64,000 nt of DNA from F1-60-MAGs149 sp032119475 (lineage in GTDB: Bacteria; Actinomycetota; Thermoleophilia; Gaiellales; F1-60-MAGs149): contig JAUMCA010000063.1 of NCBI GenBank assembly GCA_032119475.1, positions 1-64,000 on the forward strand, written 5' to 3'. Of this stretch, positions 24,916 to 34,204 are shown in pieces. The notes beneath the pieces are model-generated. The model searched no databases and had not been told where the DNA came from. It saw nothing but the letters and a program-made list of their open reading frames with translations. The translations under genes and the position numbers were made by a program. Each line of letters opens with the position of its first letter. Position 1 is the first letter of the stretch.

Positions 24916-26160
24916 GTGAACGCCGCCGACATCGCCCAGCGCGGACGCGCCGCGGCGCGGGTCCTGCGGGCCGCCGACACCGCCGCCCGCAACGCCGCCC
25001 TGCGCGCGATCGCCGACCGCCTCGAGGTCGATGCGGACGCGATCCTGGCGGCCAACGCCGAGGACGTGGCCCGCGCGACCGCGGCGGGCGAGACGGCGGC
25101 GATCGTCGACCGGCTGACGCTGACGCCGGAGCGGCTCGCCGCGATCGTGCAGGCCGCCCGCGACGTCGAGGCGCTCGACGACCCCGTCGGCCGCATCGTC
25201 GACGACCGCATCCTCTCGAGCGGGCTCGAGCTGAGCAAGGTGCGCGTGCCGATCGGCCGCGTGCTGGTGGTGTACGAGGCCCGCCCCAACGTGACCGTCG
25301 ACGTCGCGGCCCTGTGCGTGAAGTCCGGCAACGTGGCGCTCCTGCGCGGATCGGCCTCGGCCCGCGCCTCGAACGCGGCGCTCGGCGCGGCCGTGCGCGC
25401 CGGCCTCGAGGACGCCGGCCTGCCGGCCGACTGCGTCCTGCCGATCGAGGGGTCGCGCGACGACCTCGCGGCGCTCGTCGGCGACGCGTCCGCCGCCGAC
25501 ATCGTCGTCCCGCGCGGCGGCGAGGCGCTCAAGGACTTCCTGCTCGAGCGCAGCCGCATCCCCGTGCTGGCCGCCGCCGGCGGCAACTGCCACGTCTACG
25601 TGGACGCCGACGCGGACGCGGCGATGGCGGTGCCGATCGTCGTCAACGCCAAGGTGCAGCGGCCCGGCGTGTGCAACGCGGCCGAGACCCTGCTCGTCCA
25701 CCGCGAGCGCGTCGACCTGCTCCCCGCCATCCTCGGCGCGCTGCACGACGCCGGCGTCGAGCTGCGCGGCGACGAGGCGACCCGCGCCGCGGCGGGTGGC
25801 GTGCCGGTGCTGCCGGCCGTCGAAGCCGACTGGTCGACGGAGTACCTCGACCTGATCCTCGCGGTGCGCGTCGTGGACGACCTGGACGCCGCCCTGGCGC
25901 ACATCGACGAGCACTCGACGGGGCACTCCGAGGCGATCGTGACCGACTCGATCGAGGCCGCTCGGCGGTTCGTCGACGGCGTCGACTCCGCCTGCGTCTA
26001 CGTCAACGCCTCGACGCGCTTCACCGACGGCGGCGAGTACGGCATGGGCGCCGAGGTGGGCAACTCGACCGCCCGCCTCCACGTGCGCGGGCCGATCGGG
26101 CTCGAGGACCTGACGACGACGAAGTACGTCGTCACCGGCACCGGGCAGATCCGGCAGTGA
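24916..26160 (+). CDS. proA: Gamma-glutamyl phosphate reductase
   Basis: 414 aa, standard length, GTG start. It reduces glutamyl-5-phosphate to the semialdehyde in proline synthesis, after ProB. Signatures: VPIGRVLVVYEARPNVTVD, ALCVKSGNVALLRGS, the catalytic Cys in VQRPGVCNAAETLL and NASTRFTDGGEYGMGAEVG. Its stop overlaps the start of the following glycosyltransferase (GTGA). Confidence 0.97.
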   Translation: MNAADIAQRGRAAARVLRAADTAARNAALRAIADRLEVDADAILAANAEDVARATAAGETAAIVDRLTLTPERLAAIVQAARDVEALDDPVGRIVDDRILSSGLELSKVRVPIGRVLVVYEARPNVTVDVAALCVKSGNVALLRGSASARASNAALGAAVRAGLEDAGLPADCVLPIEGSRDDLAALVGDASAADIVVPRGGEALKDFLLERSRIPVLAAAGGNCHVYVDADADAAMAVPIVVNAKVQRPGVCNAAETLLVHRERVDLLPAILGALHDAGVELRGDEATRAAAGGVPVLPAVEADWSTEYLDLILAVRVVDDLDAALAHIDEHSTGHSEAIVTDSIEAARRFVDGVDSACVYVNASTRFTDGGEYGMGAEVGNSTARLHVRGPIGLEDLTTTKYVVTGTGQIRQ

Positions 26161-27209
26161 CCCACGCGGCGCGCCCGCTGCGGGTCGCGCTCGACCTGTC
26201 GCCGACGCGCCTCGGACGGGCCGGCGTGGCGCGCACGGCCCTCCAGCTCGCCGACGCGCTCGACGCCCGACCGGACGTCGAGATCCTGCGCATCGGCCTC
26301 GGCGACACGCCGGCCGCCGGCACGCCGGCGCGGCGCGCACTGGTGCTGCGCCAGGACCTGCACTGGCACCCGCGCGGGGCCCGCCGCGAGGCGCGCGCCC
26401 GCGGCGCCGACGTCCTCCACTCCCCGCTCGCGCGCGGCCCGCTCCGACCGGGCGCGCCGCCGACCGTGGTGACGATCCACGACCTCGCGGTCCTCCACCA
26501 TCCCGACACGCTGAGCGGCTGGAACCGGCGCTACACCGAGCGCACGCTCCGGCGCATCCTCGCCGCCGCCGACGCCATCGTGGCGGTCTCGGAGGACACG
26601 GCCGCGGATCTCGCCGCGTTCGACGCCGGCGTCGCGCACCGCACGCACGTCATCCCGAACGGCGTCAGCCCGTTCTGGAGCGCGCCGGACGCCTCGCCGA
26701 GCCCGACGTCACCGTACGTGCTCGCCGTCGGCACGCCCGAGCCCCGCAAGAACCTCGCCCGACTCGCGGAGGCGATGCGGCGACGGCGCGCCGCCGGGGC
26801 GACGGAGCGGCTGGTGCTCGCCGGCGCGGACGGCTGGGGCGCGGACGCCGTCGGCGTCGAGCCGTGGATCGAGCGCCTCGGGCGCGTCGACGACCGCACG
26901 CTGCGCGCGCTCTACCGGCACGCGGCCGTCGTGGCGATCCCGTCGCTGCACGAGGGCTCCGGTCTGCCGGTCCTCGAGGCCTTCGCGGCCGGTGCGCCCG
27001 TCGTCGCGGCGCGCGCCGGCGCGCTGCCGGAGACCGCCAGCGACGCCGCAGTGCTCGTCGACCCGCTCGACCCGGACGCGATCGCCGCCGGCATCGACGC
27101 GGCGATCGCGAACGCGGACGCCCTACGCGACGCCGGGCGACACCGCGTCGCCGCGGCGACCTGGGAGATCGCGGCCGCCCGCTACGCGGACGTCTACCGC
27201 TCGGTCTGA
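26157..27209 (+). CDS. Glycosyltransferase family 4 (GT-B)
   Basis: 350 aa. The Rossmann-like N-terminal domain has a glycine-rich GRAGVARTALQLADAL stretch, and VTIHDLAVLHHPDTLSGWN. The C-terminal nucleotide-sugar site has VLAVGTPEPRKNLARL, HEGSGLPVLEAFAAGAPVVA with the EX7E-type glutamates, and ALPETASDAAVLVDPLD. It likely transfers a sugar to a surface glycan. Although it starts within the proA stop codon, its role fits the polysaccharide genes downstream on the other strand, with which it overlaps by 16 nt tail to tail. Confidence 0.88.
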   Translation: MTHAARPLRVALDLSPTRLGRAGVARTALQLADALDARPDVEILRIGLGDTPAAGTPARRALVLRQDLHWHPRGARREARARGADVLHSPLARGPLRPGAPPTVVTIHDLAVLHHPDTLSGWNRRYTERTLRRILAAADAIVAVSEDTAADLAAFDAGVAHRTHVIPNGVSPFWSAPDASPSPTSPYVLAVGTPEPRKNLARLAEAMRRRRAAGATERLVLAGADGWGADAVGVEPWIERLGRVDDRTLRALYRHAAVVAIPSLHEGSGLPVLEAFAAGAPVVAARAGALPETASDAAVLVDPLDPDAIAAGIDAAIANADALRDAGRHRVAAATWEIAAARYADVYRSV

Positions 27210-29185
27210 CGGCGCGACGGCGCGAGCGCCGGCGTCTGGCCGGCGAGCACCGTCGGGTGGCGGCGGACGAAGCGGCCGACGTTGCGGAGGTGCCAGACGG
27301 TACGGTGATCGAGGAACGGCCCGTCGGACGCGGCCTGGTGCGCGTGGACGACCTCCGCGGCGGGCTCCTGCCAGATCTCCCACCCGCGCTGCCACATGCG
27401 CCACTGCAGCTCGATCTCCTCGACGTAGAGCGGGGCGAAGGCCTCGTCGAACCCGCCGACGTCATCCCACGCCGCGCGGCGGATGAGCAGGAACGCCCCC
27501 AGCGACCAGTCGACCATGCGCGGTGCCGTGGGCTCCCCGAGGTAGTGCTCGGCGGCGTACCGCTGCGGCGGCAGCAGGCGGCGCAGCGGCGTGCGCCGGA
27601 TCGCCGAGCCCACGGGCTCCGGAAAGCGGCGCGCGGCTTCCTGGTACGAGCCGTCGAGGTTGCGGAGGACCGGCGCCACGACACCGCAGCGAGGGTGCTC
27701 CTCCATGAAGCGCACCAGCGCCGGCAGGCAGCCGGGCTGCGCGGCCGCGTCGGGGTTGACGATCGCGAGGTAGTCGCCCGGCGCGGCCGCGAAGGCGACC
27801 GCCTGGTTCTCGGCGTAGGAGCGCGTGTCGGGCTGCTCGACCAGCACGCAGTCGGGGTGGTCGCGGCGCACGAGCTCGGCCGTGCCGTCGCCGGGGCGGT
27901 TGGCCACCACGACCACGGTGAGCGCATCGCCCATGTCCTGTGCCCGCAGCCCGGCGATCGCGTCGGGGATGTCGTCGGCCTGGCCGGTCGAGGTGACGGC
28001 GGCGACCACCGTGGCGGGCGTGCCCGCGGCAACGGGACGCACCGACCGGCGCGGCAGCGGCGCCTCGCGCAGGACGTCGGACCAGACGCCGACGAGGCGC
28101 TCCGCGGCGTCCTCCCACGTCAGCTGCGCCGCGCGCTCGCGCCCCGCGGCGGCGAGCTCCGCCCGTAGGGCCGCGTCGTCGAGCAGGCGCCCGAGGCCGT
28201 CCGCGATCGACGTCGTGCTGTGCGGGTCGACGAGCAGCGCCGCCCCACCCGCGGCCTCCGGCAACGCCGTCGCGTTCGCCGCGAGCACCGGCGTGCCGCT
28301 CGCCATCGCCTCGACGACCGGCAGGCCCCATCCCTCGTACAGCGACGGGAAGGCGAACACCCCCGCCGTGGCGTAGAGGTCGCGCAGCGCGGCGGCGTCC
28401 GCGACGTAGCCGATGCGGTGCACGTGCGCGCTCAGGCCGAGGGCGGCGATGCGCCCGGCGAGCTCCTCGCCGTCGCGCTTCGGGTCGCCGACCAGGACGA
28501 GCGGGGGCGCGTCCGGCCGATCCGCGCGCACGGCAGCGTAGGCGTCGAGCAGCCGCACGAGGTTCTTGCGGGGCTGCAGCGCGCCGATGAAGAGCACATA
28601 GCCGTGCTCGAGGCCGTGCCCGCTGCGGACCCGGTCGGCCGCCCCGGCGTCCGGGTGGAAGACCGACGCGACGCCGCTCCTGATCGTCACGACCTTCGCC
28701 GGGTCGAGGTCGGGCAGCGCGTGGAGGAGGTCGTCCCGGGTGAAGTCCGACACCGCGACGATGCGCCGCGCACGGCGCGCCGACCATGGCACGAAGCGGC
28801 CGAACGCGATGCGATCGGCGGTCGGCATCAACTCGGGCGCGTAGTGGTACGAGCAGTCGTGGACGGTGATGACGCCCGGGCAGCGCAGGCCGGGCGGCAG
28901 CACGTAGTTGCCGTGGTACAGCGCCGGGCGATCCGCGTGCAGGCGGGCCGGGAGGCTGACGGCGACGCGCCGGTAGTTCGACGCCACCGGCACCGCCACC
29001 GCCCGGACCGCGCCGGACGCGGTGATCGCCTCCGGCACGCGCGACGGATCCCGCACGTAGGCCAGCACGGTCCACGGCAGATCGTCGCGCGCCGCGAGCG
29101 CGGTCAGGAGCCCGGTGGCGACGGTCTCGTCACCCGTGCGGTTGCGGCCGATGACGTCCGCGTCGAAGGCGATGCAGCCCGGCAC
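27194..29185 (-). CDS. Two-domain glycosyltransferase: GT4 fused to GT2
   Basis: 663 aa. Residues 1-375 are a GT-B domain (FIGALQPRKNLVRLLDA, EGWGLPVVEAMASGTPVLA, ALPEAAGGAALLVDP). Residues 385-640 are a GT-A domain (VVVVANRPGDGTAELVRR, the metal-site NPDAAAQPGCL, MVDWSLGAFLLIRR, EEIELQWRMWQRG), like rhamnosyl transferases that use dTDP sugars. One chain could add two successive sugars. It starts with GTG sharing a base with the LysR stop (TAGTG), so it is the last gene of the capD-lysR operon. Confidence 0.88.
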   Translation of the reverse strand: MPGCIAFDADVIGRNRTGDETVATGLLTALAARDDLPWTVLAYVRDPSRVPEAITASGAVRAVAVPVASNYRRVAVSLPARLHADRPALYHGNYVLPPGLRCPGVITVHDCSYHYAPELMPTADRIAFGRFVPWSARRARRIVAVSDFTRDDLLHALPDLDPAKVVTIRSGVASVFHPDAGAADRVRSGHGLEHGYVLFIGALQPRKNLVRLLDAYAAVRADRPDAPPLVLVGDPKRDGEELAGRIAALGLSAHVHRIGYVADAAALRDLYATAGVFAFPSLYEGWGLPVVEAMASGTPVLAANATALPEAAGGAALLVDPHSTTSIADGLGRLLDDAALRAELAAAGRERAAQLTWEDAAERLVGVWSDVLREAPLPRRSVRPVAAGTPATVVAAVTSTGQADDIPDAIAGLRAQDMGDALTVVVVANRPGDGTAELVRRDHPDCVLVEQPDTRSYAENQAVAFAAAPGDYLAIVNPDAAAQPGCLPALVRFMEEHPRCGVVAPVLRNLDGSYQEAARRFPEPVGSAIRRTPLRRLLPPQRYAAEHYLGEPTAPRMVDWSLGAFLLIRRAAWDDVGGFDEAFAPLYVEEIELQWRMWQRGWEIWQEPAAEVVHAHQAASDGPFLDHRTVWHLRNVGRFVRRHPTVLAGQTPALAPSRRQTER

Positions 29186-30135
29186 TAGCCGACGCGACCG
29201 CCGCGGACCGGGCGCTCGCGCACCTCGTCCGGGAAGACCGCGCGGTCACCGAGCGTCGCCCGGGCGAACGCGAGGAACGCCGTCACGAGCCGGCCCGACG
29301 GTCGTGAGGCGCTGCGGACGGCGTAGAACAGGCGGTCGGCCTGGAGGCCCTCGACGGTCGCCGTCGCGAGGCGCCCCTCGTCCAGCTCGCGCTCGACCGC
29401 GAGGCGGGACAGGAAGGTGATGCCGAGGCCAGCCTCGACGGCCGACTTGGCCGACTCCTGCAGGCCGAGTTCGGCCACGACGTTGAGGTCGCGGGCGCGG
29501 ACGCCCAGCGCGCGCAACTCGCGCTCGACCACGGTCCGCACGCCAGCGCCCTCCTGCTGCACGACCAGCGGCGCATCGGCCAGCTCGGCGGTCGTCAGGA
29601 CACGGCCGGCGAAGGCGTGGTCGGGCGGGACGATCAGGACGACCTCGTCCCGCAGGAACGGCTCGAAGACGAGCGAGCGGTGCGCGCGCTCGGCGCCGAC
29701 GATGCCGAACTCGAGCTGGCGGTCGAGGACGCGGTCGACGATCGTCTCCGTGTCGTCGACGCGCAGCGAGACGACGACCTCCGGGTTCTCGAGGTGGAAG
29801 GCGCCGAGCAGCGCGGGCAGGATCTTCTCGCCCGGACCGGTCGAGGCGCCGACGACGAGGTGGCCGCTGAGGTCGTCGGACTCGTCCTCGATGCTGCGCA
29901 TCAGGTCGCGCTCCGCGCCGAGGATGCGCTGCGCGTGGCGGTAGGCCGTGAGGCCGGCCTCGGTCGGTTCGACGACGCGGCCGGAGCGGTCGATCAGCTG
30001 GCAGCCGAGGCGCTTCTCGAGCGAGCGGATCGCGAGCGAGACGGCCGGCTGGGTGACGCCGAGCTGCTCGGCGGCCTGGGAGAAGCTGGACCGGTCAACG
30101 ACGGCGACGAGCGCCGCCAGCTGCTTGGTGTCCAC
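29185..30135 (-). CDS. LysR-family transcriptional regulator
   Basis: 316 aa, full length. The helix-turn-helix is at 1-60 (FSQAAEQLGVTQPAVSLAIRSLEKRLG), followed by a two-lobe effector-binding domain from about 90 (HLVVGASTGPGEKILP and the second-lobe VEAGLGITFLSRLAVERE). It begins at a GTG overlapping the CapD-like stop codon and ends overlapping the glycosyltransferase start, so it is embedded in a polysaccharide operon, which is unusual since LysR genes are commonly divergent from their targets. Its effector is unknown; CysB-like or CbbR-like sensing is possible. Confidence 0.9.
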   Translation of the reverse strand: MDTKQLAALVAVVDRSSFSQAAEQLGVTQPAVSLAIRSLEKRLGCQLIDRSGRVVEPTEAGLTAYRHAQRILGAERDLMRSIEDESDDLSGHLVVGASTGPGEKILPALLGAFHLENPEVVVSLRVDDTETIVDRVLDRQLEFGIVGAERAHRSLVFEPFLRDEVVLIVPPDHAFAGRVLTTAELADAPLVVQQEGAGVRTVVERELRALGVRARDLNVVAELGLQESAKSAVEAGLGITFLSRLAVERELDEGRLATATVEGLQADRLFYAVRSASRPSGRLVTAFLAFARATLGDRAVFPDEVRERPVRGGRVG

Positions 30136-31994
30136 TAAGCGTCCACCTGGCGCCGCGCGATGCCCTCGCGCACGGGGGACTGCGCGGCGTCGAAGTAGAG
30201 GCGCAGCGCCGCGTCGTCGTCGCCGCGGGCGAGCGCGCCCTCGATCTCGTTGAGGCGCGCACCGAGCCACCCGGCGTCGATGCGGCTGCGCCGCGCGCGC
30301 ATCAGCTTGTCGTGATGGGTCCGCTCGACGGACTCGTCGTCCGCGAACAGGCGCTCGTGCAGCACCTCGCCGGGCCGCCGGCCGATCACCGCGATCTCGA
30401 TGTCCTTGCCGGGCTCCTGCCCCATCAGCCGGACCATGTCGTGCGCGAGGTCCCAGATGCGGACGGGATCGCCCATGTCGAGGACGAAGATGTCGCCCGA
30501 CTGGCCGACGCCGCCGGCCTGGACGATCAGCTGCACCGCCTCCGGGATGGTCATGAAGAAGCGCGTCATCTCCGGGTCCGTGACCGTCACGGGCCCGCCC
30601 TCCAGGATCTGCCGGCGGAAGGTCGGGATCACGGAGCCGGAACTGCCGAGCACGTTGCCGAAGCGGACGGCCATGAAGCGCGTCCCCGACTGCTCCTGCG
30701 CCTCCGCCTCCACGACGTACTCGCAGAGCGCCTTCGACGCGCCCATCGCGGTCTCGGAGATCACGGCCTTGTCCGTGGAGACGAGGACGAAGCGCTCGAC
30801 GTCGTGCTCGGCGGCCAGCTCGGCCAGCGCTCGGGTGGCGAGGACGTTGTTGCGCAGCGCGCTGAACGGGTTCGCCTCCATCAGCGGCACGTGCTTGTAG
30901 GCGGCGGCGTGGAACAGGACCGACGGCGCGTGCTCGGCCAGGATGCGCGACATCCGCGCGGTGTCCTTGACGTCGGCGACGCACGAGGTGTGCGCGACGT
31001 CCGGCGCACTCTCGCGGAGCCACTGGTCGATCTGGAAGAGGTTGTCCTCGGCGTGGTCGACGAGCGTCAGGTGCGCGGGCGCCAGGCGGCTGATCTGCCG
31101 GACCAGCTCGGCGCCGATCGAGCCGCCGGCGCCGGTGATCAGCACCGACTGCCCCGTCAGGTACCCGCCCATCTCGGCGAGGTCGAGGTTGACCGGCGGC
31201 CGTCCGAGGATGTCCTCGACCTGCACGTCGCGGAGGCGCCGCAGCAGGTTGGGGTCGCCGTCGAGCAGGTCGTAGAGGCCGGGCAGCGTCTTCACCGGCA
31301 CACCCGCCCGACGACAGGCGTCGACGACGCGCTGGCGGACGACGCCCTCGGCGTTCGGCATCGCGATGACGACCTCGTCGGGCGGCGACGCCTTCAGGAT
31401 CGCCGCCAGGTCGAGCGTCGTGCCGTCGACCTTGACGCCGTGCAGGCGCATGCCCTGCTTGCGCGGGTCGTCGTCGAGCAGTCGAATCGGCGTCATCCGC
31501 AGGGACGCGTTGCCGAGCATCTCGCGGACGATCACCGAGCCGGCGTCGCCCGCGCCGACGACGATCACCTCGCGGCCGCGCGGGAACAGCGTGCCGCGCC
31601 CCTCGAGGATGGTGCGGGCGGCCGCACGCACGCCGACGGTGCCGAGCAGGAGCAGCAGGAAGTAGATGACCAGGACGCCGCGCGGCGGCGTGGCGGCGAC
31701 GGGCGGGAACAGGTTCGCGTAGAGCGCGACGACGACGATCGCGATCGCGGAGGCGCGGACGAGCAGGCGCACGTCGCGCAGCGACACGTAGCGCCACCAG
31801 CGCGCGTAGAGGCCGTTGAGGACGAAGACGAGCACGGTCAGGACGACGACCCAGGGCAGCGTCGCCTCGCGCAGCGTCGACGCCCAGATCGGCACGTAGT
31901 CGAACCGCACCTCGAACGCGAGCCACCAGGCGAGCGCGGCCACAGCGGCGTCGGCGGCGACATGACCGAGGCGATGCCAGGAGGGGAGCCGCAT
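30135..31994 (-). CDS. CapD/PglF-type nucleotide-sugar 4,6-dehydratase, membrane-bound
   Basis: 619 aa. Four N-terminal helices (about 10-125) are followed by a CoA-binding-like Rossmann fold (VIVVGAGDAGSVIVREML) and a C-terminal SDR dehydratase (VLITGAGGSIGAELVRQI, LFHAAAYKHVPLME, STDKAVISETAMGASK, where Met replaces the usual Tyr as in this family). It probably makes a 4-keto-6-deoxy UDP-HexNAc for surface glycans. The start at 31994 was chosen because a perfect TATAAT lies 10 nt upstream, while the ATG at 32006 overlaps that box. lysR and the GT fusion follow in one operon. Confidence 0.9.
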   Translation of the reverse strand: MRLPSWHRLGHVAADAAVAALAWWLAFEVRFDYVPIWASTLREATLPWVVVLTVLVFVLNGLYARWWRYVSLRDVRLLVRASAIAIVVVALYANLFPPVAATPPRGVLVIYFLLLLLGTVGVRAAARTILEGRGTLFPRGREVIVVGAGDAGSVIVREMLGNASLRMTPIRLLDDDPRKQGMRLHGVKVDGTTLDLAAILKASPPDEVVIAMPNAEGVVRQRVVDACRRAGVPVKTLPGLYDLLDGDPNLLRRLRDVQVEDILGRPPVNLDLAEMGGYLTGQSVLITGAGGSIGAELVRQISRLAPAHLTLVDHAEDNLFQIDQWLRESAPDVAHTSCVADVKDTARMSRILAEHAPSVLFHAAAYKHVPLMEANPFSALRNNVLATRALAELAAEHDVERFVLVSTDKAVISETAMGASKALCEYVVEAEAQEQSGTRFMAVRFGNVLGSSGSVIPTFRRQILEGGPVTVTDPEMTRFFMTIPEAVQLIVQAGGVGQSGDIFVLDMGDPVRIWDLAHDMVRLMGQEPGKDIEIAVIGRRPGEVLHERLFADDESVERTHHDKLMRARRSRIDAGWLGARLNEIEGALARGDDDAALRLYFDAAQSPVREGIARRQVDA

Positions 31995-32004
31995 ATCAGC
32001 GATC

Positions 32005-32010
32005 ATTATA
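32005..32010 (-). promoter_or_regulatory. Perfect TATAAT -10 box of the capD-like operon
   Basis: Minus-strand TATAAT is followed by 10 nt and the ATG at 31994. No clear -35 is present. It implies a very short or absent leader. Confidence 0.6.
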
Positions 32011-32040
32011 GGTGCTGGGCGGGCACCGCCCGGCAGCGGG

Positions 32041-33048
32041 TCAGGTCAGGCCGCTGAAGGCGAGGTCGACCAGGTGGGCCGGGTCGCGCAGGGTCGGCGC
32101 GGCCGCCGGCCCGCGCGGCTCGACGACGAGCGCATCGACGTCCTCGAGGCGCTGCAACCGGCCCTCGGCGATCAGCTGGCGGTCGACGGCGCCGAGCGCG
32201 CCCGCGAACGTCGTCCAGACGGGGGTGCCGAGCACGACGGCCTCGCGGTTCATGGTGCCTCCCGCCGACACGACGAGGTCGGCCCCGGCCACGAGGCTGC
32301 GGGCGTCGATCGCCCGCTCCGGCACGATCACGCGCGGGAGGCCCCGGGCCCGGATCGCGTCTCCCTGCTCGGTCGTGCGCGGCAGGACCACCTGGTCGAC
32401 GCGGTCGTCGGCGGCGAGCCGCTCCAGCACGCGGTCGAACAGCGGGTTGTCCGTGCGGTGGTAGAGCGCGAGCTCGGGCGGCGGGCGGAGCACGGCCAGC
32501 AGCGCATCCTCCCGCACGCCGAGGGACGGGCGCACGGACGGGTCGGGCGTGAAGCCGAACAGCGCGTACTCCTCCTTCAGCCCCGGGTATCGCACGACGT
32601 TCGAGGCGCGGGCGCCGTGCGCGGTGATCGCCTCGACCGGAATCGCCGACGGCACGAGCACGCGGGAGGCCAGCCGGCAGTTGACGCCGTGCTGCAGGCG
32701 CGCGCCCTCGTAGTCGAACATCGTCACGGCCGGCACGCCGAGCAGGCGGGCGACGACCGGCTGGTCGGTGGAGCCGTGCGCGAGGGCGGCGTCGAAGCCC
32801 CTCCCCCGGGCCCACGCGCGCAGATCGTGCACGCGGCCGAGCGCGGCGCGCCCCTTGCCGGCGCGGGAGCGGCCGCCGTGCGCGCCGATCTCGGTGACGA
32901 CGAGCCCGTGCAGCGCCGCGAGCTCAGTGGTCTGGCCGTACGGCCGGGCGGTGATCTCGACCTGCGCCCCGCGCTCCTCGAGCACCCGCACGAGCGGGGC
33001 GAGCACCGGGACGTGCGGCGCGTTGGTGAGGTCGATCCAGACCCGCAC
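32041..33048 (-). CDS. DUF354-family glycosyltransferase-like protein
   Basis: 335 aa from the GTG at 33048, 10 nt after the DegT stop; an upstream in-frame start would lie inside degT. DUF354 hallmarks: VRVWIDLTNAPHVPVLAPLVRVLEERG at the start split by the VWIDLTN strand, ITARPYGQTTELAALHGL, HGSTDQPVVARLLG, and SAGGTMNREAVVLGTPVW in the C-terminal GT-B-like half. Members occur in archaeal and bacterial surface-glycan clusters; the activity is not established, but the fold resembles UDP-GlcNAc epimerase/MurG-type enzymes. Confidence 0.82.
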   Translation of the reverse strand: MRVWIDLTNAPHVPVLAPLVRVLEERGAQVEITARPYGQTTELAALHGLVVTEIGAHGGRSRAGKGRAALGRVHDLRAWARGRGFDAALAHGSTDQPVVARLLGVPAVTMFDYEGARLQHGVNCRLASRVLVPSAIPVEAITAHGARASNVVRYPGLKEEYALFGFTPDPSVRPSLGVREDALLAVLRPPPELALYHRTDNPLFDRVLERLAADDRVDQVVLPRTTEQGDAIRARGLPRVIVPERAIDARSLVAGADLVVSAGGTMNREAVVLGTPVWTTFAGALGAVDRQLIAEGRLQRLEDVDALVVEPRGPAAAPTLRDPAHLVDLAFSGLT

Positions 33049-33058
33049 GGCGACGACG

Positions 33059-34165
33059 CTACGCGGGCGCGAGCGCGGCCGCGAGCGCCTCCACGACCTC
33101 GGCCTGCTGGGCCTCGGCGAGCGTCGGGTACATCGGCAGGGCGAGGCACTCGCGCGCGGCGCGCTCGGTCTCGGGGAGACTGCCCGGCTGGTAGCCGAGG
33201 TCACGGAACACCGGCTGGAGGTGGTGCGGCGTGTCGTAGTAGACGACCGAGCCGACCTCGGCGGCCTTGAGCGCCGCCTGGACCGCGTCGCGATCGGTGC
33301 AGCGCACCATGTACAGGTGGTAGATCGGGTCCGCGGCCGGCGCGACGCCCGGCAGCGTGACGAAGCGATCGAGGCCGAGCGCGGCGTAGCGCGCGGCGAC
33401 CGCCCGGCGGGCGTCGTTCCAGCCCGCGAGCTGCGGCAGCAGCACGCGCAGGATCGCCGCCTGCATCTCGTCGAGGCGCGAGTTCATGCCGATCTGCGTG
33501 AAGGTGCGCTTGTCCTTGGAGCCGTGGAAGCGCAGCTCGCGGATGCGCTCCGCGATCGCGGCGTCGTTGGTGGTGACGAGACCGCCGTCGCCGAACGCGC
33601 CGAGGTTCTTCGTCGGGAAGAACGAGAACGTCGCGATGTCGCCGATCGCGCCGCAGCGCGCACCGTCGAGCGTCGCGCCGTACGCCTGCGCGGCGTCCTC
33701 GATCAGGAGGAGCCCGTGCCGGTCCGCGATCACCCGCAGCGCCGCCATCGGCGCCGGGTGGCCGAACAGGTGGACGGCCATGATCGCCCGCGTCCGCGGC
33801 GTGATCGCGGCCTCGACGGAGGCGGGGTCCAGCTGGTACGTGCCGGGGTCGATGTCGGCGAACACCGGCGTCGCGCCGACCGCGCCGATCGACTCGGGCG
33901 TGGCGTAGAACGTGTACGCAGGGCAGACGACCTCGTCACCGGCGGCGATGCCGTGCGCGCGCAGCGCGAGGATCAGCGCGTCGGTGCCGTTCGCGACGCC
34001 GACGGCGTGCGCGACGCCGAGATCGGCGGCGGTCTCCTCCTCGAGGGCGCGCACGTTCGGCCCGAGGATGAAGACGCCGCTCTTCACCACCTCGGCCACG
34101 GCGGCGATGATCGCGTCGTCGTGCGGGGACCACTGCCCGCGCAGATCCATCAGAGGTACGCCCAT
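33059..34165 (-). CDS. DegT/DnrJ/EryC1-family aminotransferase (nucleotide-sugar)
   Basis: 368 aa, normal length. PLP-dependent sugar aminotransferase: GVPLMDLRGQW start, GVANGTDALILALRA, EVVCPAYTFYATPESI, LLIEDAAQAYGATLDG, and the PLP lysine in FSFFPTKNLGAFGDGG. The closing YYDTPHHLQPVFRDLGY is typical of WbpE/ArnB-like enzymes. It would aminate a 3- or 4-keto sugar, perhaps the product of the CapD-like dehydratase or of the Gfo/Idh enzyme at 62482. A TATCCT box 6 nt upstream makes it leaderless; DUF354 follows on the same transcript. Confidence 0.9.
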   Translation of the reverse strand: MGVPLMDLRGQWSPHDDAIIAAVAEVVKSGVFILGPNVRALEEETAADLGVAHAVGVANGTDALILALRAHGIAAGDEVVCPAYTFYATPESIGAVGATPVFADIDPGTYQLDPASVEAAITPRTRAIMAVHLFGHPAPMAALRVIADRHGLLLIEDAAQAYGATLDGARCGAIGDIATFSFFPTKNLGAFGDGGLVTTNDAAIAERIRELRFHGSKDKRTFTQIGMNSRLDEMQAAILRVLLPQLAGWNDARRAVAARYAALGLDRFVTLPGVAPAADPIYHLYMVRCTDRDAVQAALKAAEVGSVVYYDTPHHLQPVFRDLGYQPGSLPETERAARECLALPMYPTLAEAQQAEVVEALAAALAPA

Positions 34166-34171
34166 GCCGGC

Positions 34172-34177
34172 AGGATA
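34172..34177 (-). promoter_or_regulatory. TATCCT -10 box of the DegT aminotransferase
   Basis: Minus-strand TATCCT is followed by 6 nt and the ATG at 34165. The divergent RNase D box starts 16 bp away. Confidence 0.45.
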
Positions 34178-34192
34178 CCGGCCGCATCGCGG

Positions 34193-34198
34193 TAGGCT
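34193..34198 (+). promoter_or_regulatory. TAGGCT -10 box of the RNase D-like gene
   Basis: TAGGCT is followed by 6 nt and the GTG at 34205. Confidence 0.45.
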
Positions 34199-34204
34199 GT
34201 CCGG

